6,897 bases of DNA from positions 1 to 6,897 of the forward strand of contig JAIRRF010000033.1 in assembly GCA_031256115.1 (NCBI GenBank). Direction: 5' to 3'. The translations under genes and the position numbers were made by a program. This document shows positions 1-5,745 of this stretch, piece by piece. Within the stretch, counting starts at the first letter, position 1. Each line of letters begins with the position of its first letter. The notes below the pieces were generated by a model. That model did not search any database and was not told where the DNA came from. It saw only the letters and a program-made list of their open reading frames with translations. Origin of the DNA: Treponema sp. (GTDB lineage: Bacteria > Spirochaetota > Spirochaetia > Treponematales > Breznakiellaceae).

Positions 1-819
1 GAACCGGAAAGCGCAATTGTCTTTTGTAATACCAAGCGATTTACAGAAATTGTCGCCAAACGCCTGCGAATCAACGGTATTGAATGTGAATTTATTATCG
101 GCGATCTTCCCCAGGTAAAACGGCTGAAAATAATTGACGACATTAAAGCAGGCCATAACCGTTTTCTGGTGGCTACGGATGTTGCCGCCCGGGGTCTGGA
201 CATAGAAGACCTGGCTCTGGTAGTTAATTATGACCTACCGGTAGAATCGGAAAATTATGTTCACCGCATTGGCCGAACCGCCCGGGCGGGTAAGACCGGC
301 AAAGCCCTTACCCTGGCCAGCGAACAGGATGTGTACGAACTGCCGGATATCGAAAAATATATTGGCAAAAAGATCCCCTCTCAAATTGCCGACGAATCCC
401 TCTTCGGTACAGACAAAAGCGAAGGGATCCGGATTAGGACAGATTTTTATGATGATCGGGAAAACAAAACCCGTCCAGGCCATACCGACCGCCGGAATCA
501 CCGAAGCAAAAACCCCGGAGGACGGGAACAATCGCAAGACTTGTCAGAACTCTCTTTTGAAGAACGCATGGCCTATTACAAAGAAAAATATAACCGGGGA
601 AAACATATTCCGACAAAAAGTGCCGGTTCTGGCCGGAGCAGAAATAAACGCCGCGGAAAGCCGACCAAAGCCGGTAATCACAGTCACAGTATGCCGGATC
701 CCGCTCCGGTTTCAGCCGCCGAACAAATGAATGTAAAACAAGCATCCCTCCCGGTTGTTAAGCAACTGCCAAAACAGGGAATATTAGGAAAGTTGGCAGG
801 GATTTTCGGGAAGAAGTAA
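1..819 (+). CDS. DEAD-box ATP-dependent RNA helicase, C-terminal part (5' truncated by window)
   Basis: Frame 1 is open from the first base to TAA at 817-819, giving 272 residues with no start codon in view. It covers the second RecA-like domain and tail of a superfamily 2 DEAD-box helicase, which unwinds or remodels RNA using ATP (ribosome assembly, mRNA turnover). Visible motifs are motif IV (AIVFCNT, residues 5-11), motif V (ATDVAARGLDI, 58-68) and motif VI (YVHRIGRTARAG, 86-97) with its arginine fingers. The GTG at 169 lies inside motif V, so it is not a start. From about residue 140 the protein becomes a polar, Arg/Lys-rich extension (RSRNKRRGKPTK is typical), as in accessory RNA-binding tails of DeaD/RhlE-type helicases, and ends in a short GILGKLAGIFGKK segment. 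The missing N-terminal domain would carry the Q motif, Walker A and DEAD box. Family certain; the exact orthologue (deaD, rhlE, cshA) cannot be decided from this part. Confidence 0.95.
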   Translation, partial: EPESAIVFCNTKRFTEIVAKRLRINGIECEFIIGDLPQVKRLKIIDDIKAGHNRFLVATDVAARGLDIEDLALVVNYDLPVESENYVHRIGRTARAGKTGKALTLASEQDVYELPDIEKYIGKKIPSQIADESLFGTDKSEGIRIRTDFYDDRENKTRPGHTDRRNHRSKNPGGREQSQDLSELSFEERMAYYKEKYNRGKHIPTKSAGSGRSRNKRRGKPTKAGNHSHSMPDPAPVSAAEQMNVKQASLPVVKQLPKQGILGKLAGIFGKK

Positions 820-862
820 AGCAATGTTTAAATAGCTGACACCGGAAAACAATACTGTATTT

Positions 863-1403
863 TTACCCGAAATATCGCTTGTGAAGACCCCGGAAACCGG
901 CACAATGACGGGCTTCGTCTCTGGCCATTTCGTGTACCGAATCATGGATGGCGTCCAGTCCTTTTTCTTTTGCCAGCCTGGCAATATCTGTTTTTCCCGC
1001 ACAGGCGCCCTGTTCGGCTTCGATGCGGAGTTCCAGGTTTTTTTTTGGTGCTGTCTGTGATTACCTCGCCCAGCAATTCTGCAAATTTGGCGGCGTGTTC
1101 GGCTTCCTCCCAGGCTGCCTTTTCCCAGTACAGGCCGATTTCCGGGTATCCTTCCCGGTGTGCAACCCGCGCCATGGCAAGGTACATTCCCACTTCGCAG
1201 CATTCACCGTTAAAATTCGCCTGAAGTCCTTTTATAATTTCCGGATCCACACCTTTGGCAACGCCTACCACATGCTCCGAAGCAAAACCCATGTTTCCCT
1301 TTTGCTGGGTAAACTTGGAAGACGGAGCCTTGCACACAGGGCATTCATCCGGGGCACTATCCCCCTCGTGTACATAACCACAAACCTGACAAACCCATTT
1401 CAT
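863..1403 (-). pseudogene. rbr: Reverse rubrerythrin (N-terminal rubredoxin domain), frame interrupted in a poly-A run
   Basis: Rubrerythrin is a cytoplasmic non-haem di-iron peroxidase that reduces H2O2 with electrons passed through a rubredoxin centre. Here the rubredoxin domain comes first: Cys5, Cys8, Cys21 and Cys24 in CQVC and CPVC. A ferritin-like helical domain follows, with GECCE (67 is a Glu), EAEH (100-103) and, after the break, EARH (163-166). The start is ATG at 1403, preceded by AAGGAG with a 6-nt spacer; the upstream ATG at 1439 has no such support. At 1038-1046 the coding strand has nine A's. Read literally, the protein runs to residue 122 (DSTKKK), then 31 unrelated residues, and stops at 942. 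Removing one A gives [17 protein letters not shown] and an open frame to TAA at 863-865: 179 residues ending in HKRYFG, the usual family length with both ExxH motifs. The base count (541) is one more than 180 codons. The cause may be a sequencing error, a real mutation or slippage. It lies downstream of perR. Confidence 0.9.
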
Positions 1404-1409
1404 TTTTTT

Positions 1410-1415
1410 CTCCTT
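1410..1415 (-). promoter_or_regulatory. Ribosome binding site of rubrerythrin
   Basis: On the minus strand, AAGGAG lies 6 nt before ATG at 1403. It is the best Shine-Dalgarno match in the window and fixes the rubrerythrin start at [10 protein letters not shown], excluding the 12-residue longer reading from 1439. Confidence 0.85.
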
Positions 1416-1453
1416 AATAACATATATTACATCGGCCAAAGCCGGTGTTTTAA
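1415..1453 (-). promoter_or_regulatory. Possible internal rubrerythrin promoter with weak PerR-box-like palindrome
   Basis: On the minus strand, TTAAAA (1453-1448, 4/6 to TTGACA) and TAATAT (1429-1424) are separated by 18 nt. The 15-mer TAATATATGTTATTA (1429-1415) has TAATA/TATTA arms and matches 9 of 14 fixed positions of the Bacillus PerR box TTATAAT-N-ATTATAA. It would give rubrerythrin its own peroxide-controlled start within the 51-nt gap after perR. A/T-rich spacers easily produce such matches, so this is a weak call; simple co-transcription from the perR promoter is equally possible. Confidence 0.25.
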
Positions 1454-1454
1454 T

Positions 1455-1874
1455 TCAAGCGGCTTCCGGATCACCGCATTGGTTCTTTTGACAAGCGCTG
1501 CATAAACCATAAAACACAGTCTGCCGGAAATCAATTAAAAATGAATCATCCACAGAAAGTTCTTTACAATGCTTAACCAAAACATCTGCCGTATCGAAGG
1601 GAAGGTTAATTACAACTCCACAAGAGGAACATATAAGATGGGGGTGAGGTTTTGTAATTCCGTCAAATCGTTCCTCCCCCCGAATTACACCCAGAGAAAC
1701 GGCCATTCTCTCCTTCCGCAGAATATTCAAATTCCGGTAAACGGTACCCGGAGAAAGCCTGGGAATTTGATGTTTAAGCTGTTTGTAAATCCATTGGGCT
1801 CCCGGATGGATCGTCGTAGACCGGAGCAGGTTTAGGATCGCTTCCCGCCTGGCGCTATATTTTCGTTTATCCAT
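1455..1874 (-). CDS. perR: Fur-family transcriptional repressor, PerR type
   Basis: The 139-residue protein has an N-terminal winged helix (about 1-75; SPGTVYRNLNIL at 41-52 is the recognition-helix region) and a C-terminal dimerisation and metal domain. Structural zinc site: Cys82, Cys85, Cys125, Cys128. By eye alignment to Bacillus subtilis PerR, the regulatory-metal ligands His37, Asp85, His91 and His93 correspond to His23, Asp71, His77 and His79. The Asp104 position is Asn90, an unusual substitution. PerR binds Fe2+ or Mn2+; with iron, peroxide oxidises a ligand His and the repressor leaves DNA. The neighbouring rubrerythrin is a classic PerR target, which favours PerR over Fur or Zur. 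The start is ATG at 1874 because the N-terminal helix needs it and the next Met is residue 57. No Shine-Dalgarno is seen; the promoter places the RNA start at or beside the ATG. A palindromic operator overlaps that promoter, implying autoregulation. Confidence 0.9.
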   Translation of the reverse strand: MDKRKYSARREAILNLLRSTTIHPGAQWIYKQLKHQIPRLSPGTVYRNLNILRKERMAVSLGVIRGEERFDGITKPHPHLICSSCGVVINLPFDTADVLVKHCKELSVDDSFLIDFRQTVFYGLCSACQKNQCGDPEAA

Positions 1875-1908
1875 TATTTAATAATAATTCTTATTATTAT
1901 TCTGTCAA
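1874..1908 (-). promoter_or_regulatory. perR promoter, apparently giving a leaderless transcript
   Basis: On the minus strand, a perfect -35 TTGACA (1908-1903), a 16-nt spacer and -10 TATTAT (1886-1881, 5/6) are followed after 6 nt by the perR ATG at 1874. The expected transcription start is therefore within a base or two of the start codon. No Shine-Dalgarno sequence lies between, which fits a leaderless mRNA. The boxes are seen directly; the transcription start is inferred. Confidence 0.6.
1879..1899. promoter_or_regulatory. PerR/Fur-type operator (9-3-9 perfect inverted repeat)
   Basis: Arms TAATAATAA (1879-1887) and TTATTATTA (1891-1899) are perfect reverse complements around TTC. The central 15-mer (1882-1896) matches 11 of the 14 fixed positions of the Bacillus PerR box TTATAAT-N-ATTATAA. 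It covers the -10 element and much of the spacer of the perR promoter, so bound repressor should block polymerase. It could also act on the divergent promoter about 50 bp away. Location beside perR supports the assignment; the site is A/T-only apart from one C. Confidence 0.7.
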
Positions 1909-1922
1909 GCAGAACGAATCTT

Positions 1923-1944
1923 TCTACAAAATACTTTTCGTAGA
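1923..1944. repeat. Imperfect inverted repeat upstream of the TPR-greA operon promoter
   Basis: TCTACAAAA (1923-1931) and TTTCGTAGA (1936-1944) pair with one mismatch around the loop TACT. The repeat ends 2 nt before the proposed -35 box of the rightward operon. Its position suits an activator or repressor site; it lacks a T-tract and is not a convincing terminator. Protein partner unknown, and it does not match the PerR-type palindrome nearby. Confidence 0.35.
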
Positions 1945-1946
1945 TC

Positions 1947-1975
1947 TTGTATATAACAAAAAATAATGGTACAAT
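1947..1975 (+). promoter_or_regulatory. Promoter of the TPR-greA-VWA operon
   Basis: TTGTAT (1947-1952, 3/6 to TTGACA) and TACAAT (1970-1975, 5/6 to TATAAT) are separated by 17 nt. The expected RNA start is near 1981-1983, only about 6-8 nt before ATG at 1989. This means the TTG at 1947, sometimes readable as a start codon, is more likely part of the -35 box. Confidence 0.5.
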
Positions 1976-1988
1976 AAAACACCCAGAA

Positions 1989-2981
1989 ATGGACACTGAA
2001 AAATCGGTAGATGGGCTCTTGCAGAAAGCCTATCAGAGCTTGAAAATTCCGGATCCGGAGGGAGCCCGGATTGCTTTAAACGAAGCCCTGGCGCTAGATT
2101 TTGATCATGCAGGGGTAGTTTTTGCTCTTAAATGCCTATCCTGGTGGCAGGAACGGCTAAAAAAACTTGCGGAATTGGAGGATGATACCGATCGTGGAAG
2201 GTTTGTTTTCTCCCAATGGAAGAGTTTTTTCGACTTTCTGGACCGTCTAGGAGAGCCGTTTTCCGGGGGAAAGCCGCTATCTGGAGGGAAGCTGGGGGAA
2301 ATTGATAACTGTCTTTATGCAGTTAAGCATTTTGTTTTTTTAACTGCCCTGGGGTTTTTCCGGAACCTTTTGGGAGAAGGGGATAACCAGCACGATCCGG
2401 CTTTACTTCTTTTAGTGGGCCGGAGTTATAAAGGCGTAGGGAATTTTGAGGAAGCCCTGAAATACATGGAACAAGCCGCCCGATTCAGACGGGAGGATGG
2501 GGAAACCCTGTCAGAACTGGCGGATGTAAACGCCTTGCTGGATGAAAATAGGGCTGCGAAAGCTCTGTTTAGGGAGGCATTTTTTATCGATCCCCAGGGG
2601 ATTGAGATCCGGAATATGGAATCGGAGCTAATCCTCCGGCTGGCAAATATGGTCCGGGAGACGGGCTATAGCGGTCAGGAATTACTTGAATGGATCCCCA
2701 TTTATGGAACGCTTTACGGGGTTTTTTCTGTAAAACGAGAACTAAAACTGGCGGAGCTTGGAAAGCTTAAACAGTCGATCTTTACCCTGGAAAATGAAGT
2801 TCGGGGTAAAACCGGAAACCAGGGAGAAAACTTGGGATTTTTAATACCCCGGCTGATAAACCGTTATTTATGGCTTATTGATCACTATGAGCATATTAAG
2901 GCGGATCCGGTTCTAATCGAAGAAACTATGCTTAAAATAAAAATTGTCGATTCGGCGGTTTACGAAAAATACCGGAATTAG
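1989..2981 (+). CDS. Tetratricopeptide-repeat protein of unknown function
   Basis: From ATG 1989 the product is 330 residues. The frame extends to a TTG at 1947, but those 14 codons overlap the promoter and have no ribosome site; ATG 1989 also has only a weak one. No signal peptide or membrane segment is evident, so the protein is probably cytoplasmic. The clearest repeat unit is about residues 136-205: DPALLLLVGRSYKGVGNFEE followed by ALKYMEQAARF has the helix-turn-helix and Gly/Ala/Tyr spacing of a TPR, and the next segment (ELADVNALLDENRAAKALFR, then a Phe-rich FFIDPQ) gives a second. The N-terminal 35 residues (ARIALNEALALDFDHA) look like another degenerate unit. The remainder is helical and rich in aromatic residues. 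TPRs bind proteins. Seventeen nt separate it from greA, so the two are almost surely co-transcribed; a scaffold or partner of the GreA fusion is plausible but unproven. Confidence 0.8.
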   Translation: MDTEKSVDGLLQKAYQSLKIPDPEGARIALNEALALDFDHAGVVFALKCLSWWQERLKKLAELEDDTDRGRFVFSQWKSFFDFLDRLGEPFSGGKPLSGGKLGEIDNCLYAVKHFVFLTALGFFRNLLGEGDNQHDPALLLLVGRSYKGVGNFEEALKYMEQAARFRREDGETLSELADVNALLDENRAAKALFREAFFIDPQGIEIRNMESELILRLANMVRETGYSGQELLEWIPIYGTLYGVFSVKRELKLAELGKLKQSIFTLENEVRGKTGNQGENLGFLIPRLINRYLWLIDHYEHIKADPVLIEETMLKIKIVDSAVYEKYRN

Positions 2982-2987
2982 CAATAT

Positions 2988-2992
2988 GGGAG
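2988..2992 (+). promoter_or_regulatory. Ribosome binding site of greA, deciding its start
   Basis: GGGAG sits 6 nt before ATG 2999 and directly abuts the alternative ATG 2993. Normal spacing therefore selects 2999 (MADAVETQ) and removes two residues (MY) from the longest reading. Confidence 0.75.
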
Positions 2993-2998
2993 ATGTAC

Positions 2999-5722
2999 AT
3001 GGCAGATGCGGTCGAGACTCAGGCGATTGTGGAACCTTTGTTAAAGAATATTCAGGAAATGCTCAACGAGGAAAAGTGGACCCGTGCTGCTTTAAGCAAC
3101 TATTCTACAGGCCAGTTTAAAGAGCTGGATCTTCTCTTAAAAGATGCCAAAAAAAGAAAGGTCTACAACGATCTCAAGAAACTCTGTGACGAACACCTGG
3201 TTCACACCAAAAACAGTATCATCGCCTTGTATCTGTCGGGGATGATTGCTCTCTCAAGACAGTTAATAGACGATGCGGTACTGGTTAATCTTGTTACCAT
3301 CTTTGTGGATAACCACAAGTGGGGCATTGTCCGTTACCTTTGTGAAGGAATTCTGGAACATGGAGAGTCTAAATTTGCTCTGAGGACTCTGGCGGAATGC
3401 TATAAAAATGAAAATGAGGAAGAACCGATTGTTGGTATCTGGGAAAGGCTTGTTAAAGCTGACTATGAGGAAGCGGACATTGCAAAGTCTTTGGCAGAAC
3501 ATTTTGAAAAAGCGAAAGATACCGAAACAGCGGTGGATTATTATAAAAAGGCCCTGCATCGTTATATAAATAAAGGCCTTTTTACCAATGTCCGGGAAAT
3601 TTGGTCAAAATTAATCGAATATTGTCCCGAGGATATTGACTTTTTCCTTCATGTTGAAAAACGGATAGCCAAAAATATCAATAGTGAAAAAGCGGTAGTG
3701 CTTCTGGAAGATGTATTTAATTCCTGTAGAAAACGCGGGGAAATTGATATTTCCATCAACATCCTTAAATTAATTTTGCAGTACGATGAACGGGATTCTT
3801 CTGCCCGTAAGGAAATTACCGAATGCTACAGGATCAAGTACGAAAACCACAGTCAATTGGAAGAATACATACGCATATCAAACCTGACTCAAAACTGGCG
3901 TAATGTCCGGGAAGCAATAACAGACTTTGAAAAACACATTGCCTTTGACAAGGGAAGTTATGTATTCCACCGTACCTGGGGAGTAGGACGGATTTCCGCT
4001 ATCCAGGGAGATGAGATTGTGGTTGATTTTGCAAAAAAACGCTCCCATTCCATGGCATTAAAAATGGCGGTAAATGCCCTTCAGACCCTGTCCAAAAATC
4101 ACATTTGGGTCCTAAAGGCAACCCAAAAAAAAGAAAAGCTCTACGAAAGGGTAAAGAACGATCATGCCTGGGCTTTAAAAATTGTAATAAGGAGCTTTGG
4201 CAATTCCTGCGATCTAAAAAGGATTAAGGCCGAATTGGTACCGTCGGTCCTGTCTGCAGGAGAATGGACAGCCTGGGGTAACCGGGCTAGAGATATTTTA
4301 AAAGCCGATCCTGGTTTTGGCGTAAGCCAGACTAACATTGACCTCTTTACTGTCAGAGACAGACCTATCAGTATCGAGGAAAAACTTTACAATGAATTTA
4401 AAGCTGAAAAGAATTTCTTTGATCGTATTGCAATTATTAGGAATTTTGAATCCCAAAAGGAAGCGGAGCTGGATTCAGAATTTTTTAGCGAAATGTTTGC
4501 ATACTTTTCCGGTTATCTTAGATCATTCAATCAGGTAAATGAACAAATTGTTTCCGCTTATCTTTTGATAAAAGAAATGGCAGGCCGTCATCCCAATCTG
4601 GAAAAAAATCTGGTTACAGATTTTAATAGTATTTTTAATAATATTGAGGATGTTCCCTCCCTGTTTCTTGGCCTAAAAGACACAAGGCTTAAAGAAGATT
4701 TTCTTCTTCAAACCAGACTCAATATCACAGGTTGGCAGGATATTTATGTTCGTCTTTTTCCATATGCCCTTTTGCCTTCAATAATCATTAGTTTGGAAAA
4801 AGAGGGCTGTGAAGACAAACTTACAGCGATGATCCGTGACTGTTTTGAGAATTACCGGGACAACAGGGAAGCCGTGGTTTGGTTTTTAAAAAATGAAAAA
4901 AATTCTCCGCGTTTTCTTAATGCAGGCATTAGTGAAGAAAAGAAAATCATTACCCTAATCTACATTCTGGATATAAGTTTCCGGGACATCGACAACCACC
5001 GGGACACTACAGAAAACAGAAAAATCAACAAACAGGCCTATACCCTGCTTTTTAAAGACGGCTATCTGGAATCTTTTATTCGAAGTGCGGATCAGGATAC
5101 GATACTGCGGATTTATACTCTTGTGGAGGATGTCAAAGACCTGGATCCGGGGGATAAATTAAAGCTCCGGGGAATTATTCAGGAGCGGAATCCTGAAATA
5201 AAATTTGCTGGGGGAACGGAGAAAAAAGTTTCCCGGGGACTCATCGTTACCGCCGCCAAATACGAAGAAAAGCAACGGCAGCTTGCCCATATCATGGAAG
5301 TGGAAGTACCCGCCAATTCCAAAGAAATTGCTTATGCCCTTTCTCTGGGCGATTTACGGGAAAATGCCGAATATAAGGCGGCTAAGGAGAAACAGGAAAT
5401 CCTTAATTCTACGGTTGCTAAATTAAAAGAGGAAATCGAAAGGGCACAGCTCTTTGATCCTTCCACTGTAAATATCGAAAGAGTTTCCTTCGGAACCAGG
5501 GCTATTTTGGTAAATCAAAATACCGGTGAAGAAACAGAGTATATTGTTTTAGGGCCCTGGGAATCGGATCCGGAAAATCACATCATTTCATATCTTTCTC
5601 CTTTCGGCAGTGCTATACTTAATAAAAAAGAGGGTGAAGAATTTGAATCCTCTTTTGACAAGACAAGGGATGCTGTAAAGGTAAGATATATCATAAAGGC
5701 AATAACTGCAGTTTCCCAATAA
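2999..5722 (+). CDS. greA: Transcript cleavage factor GreA fused to a long helical-repeat N-terminal region
   Basis: The 907-residue protein ends in a complete GreA (about 740-907). GreA enters the RNA polymerase secondary channel and stimulates cleavage of backtracked RNA, rescuing stalled complexes. The coiled-coil finger (about 748-820) carries GDLRENAEY at 784-792; Asp785 and Glu788 correspond to the E. coli catalytic tip Asp41 and Glu44. The FKBP-like globular part follows (about 825-907; VSFGTRAILV, YIVLGPWESDP, SYLSPFGSAIL). Ordinary GreA has about 158 residues, so roughly 740 are extra. Residues 1-310 are helical with TPR-like units (around 158-190, ending AVDYYKKALHRY). Residues about 319-365 form a compact beta-rich segment beginning YVFHRTWGVGRI, resembling Tudor/RID-like polymerase-binding modules. 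Residues 365-735 are helical and unassigned. The fusion architecture matches the known 'transcript cleavage factor/unknown domain fusion' type of treponemes and chlamydiae. It lies between the TPR and VWA genes in one probable operon. Function of the extension unknown. Confidence 0.93.
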   Translation: MADAVETQAIVEPLLKNIQEMLNEEKWTRAALSNYSTGQFKELDLLLKDAKKRKVYNDLKKLCDEHLVHTKNSIIALYLSGMIALSRQLIDDAVLVNLVTIFVDNHKWGIVRYLCEGILEHGESKFALRTLAECYKNENEEEPIVGIWERLVKADYEEADIAKSLAEHFEKAKDTETAVDYYKKALHRYINKGLFTNVREIWSKLIEYCPEDIDFFLHVEKRIAKNINSEKAVVLLEDVFNSCRKRGEIDISINILKLILQYDERDSSARKEITECYRIKYENHSQLEEYIRISNLTQNWRNVREAITDFEKHIAFDKGSYVFHRTWGVGRISAIQGDEIVVDFAKKRSHSMALKMAVNALQTLSKNHIWVLKATQKKEKLYERVKNDHAWALKIVIRSFGNSCDLKRIKAELVPSVLSAGEWTAWGNRARDILKADPGFGVSQTNIDLFTVRDRPISIEEKLYNEFKAEKNFFDRIAIIRNFESQKEAELDSEFFSEMFAYFSGYLRSFNQVNEQIVSAYLLIKEMAGRHPNLEKNLVTDFNSIFNNIEDVPSLFLGLKDTRLKEDFLLQTRLNITGWQDIYVRLFPYALLPSIIISLEKEGCEDKLTAMIRDCFENYRDNREAVVWFLKNEKNSPRFLNAGISEEKKIITLIYILDISFRDIDNHRDTTENRKINKQAYTLLFKDGYLESFIRSADQDTILRIYTLVEDVKDLDPGDKLKLRGIIQERNPEIKFAGGTEKKVSRGLIVTAAKYEEKQRQLAHIMEVEVPANSKEIAYALSLGDLRENAEYKAAKEKQEILNSTVAKLKEEIERAQLFDPSTVNIERVSFGTRAILVNQNTGEETEYIVLGPWESDPENHIISYLSPFGSAILNKKEGEEFESSFDKTRDAVKVRYIIKAITAVSQ

Positions 5723-5733
5723 TGTGTCTTTGT

Positions 5734-5737
5734 GGAG
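5734..5737 (+). promoter_or_regulatory. Ribosome binding site of the VWA gene
   Basis: GGAG lies 8 nt before ATG 5746 in the 23-nt gap after greA. It supports translation from 5746 and co-transcription with greA; no promoter or terminator is visible in the gap. Confidence 0.7.
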
Positions 5738-5745
5738 TTGCTTTT

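Noticed and set aside
235..745. Overlapping frames on both strands inside the helicase
   Set aside because: The helicase frame carries motifs V and VI here; the others have no recognisable domain.
820..862. Possible bidirectional terminator between the convergent helicase and rubrerythrin genes
   Set aside because: The only inverted repeat (AATA-CTG-TATT with nearby T's) has a four-pair A/T stem, too weak to call a terminator.
942..1439. Literal 165-residue reading of rubrerythrin from ATG 1439 to a stop at 942
   Set aside because: The first 12 residues lie upstream of a strong ribosome site for ATG 1403, and the last 31 residues are out-of-frame sequence after the nine-A run.
1436..1447. 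CGGC-tttg-GCCG hairpin in the perR-rubrerythrin gap
   Set aside because: Four base pairs and no T-tract; it could form by chance and shows no terminator or attenuator layout.
948..1505. 185-residue plus-strand reading frame antisense to rubrerythrin
   Set aside because: It lies opposite clearly recognisable rubrerythrin and PerR codons, has no family signature and no ribosome site.
1947..1988. TTG start at 1947 for the TPR protein
   Set aside because: No ribosome site precedes it, the added 14 residues look unlike a folded start, and the TTG fits the -35 box of the operon promoter.
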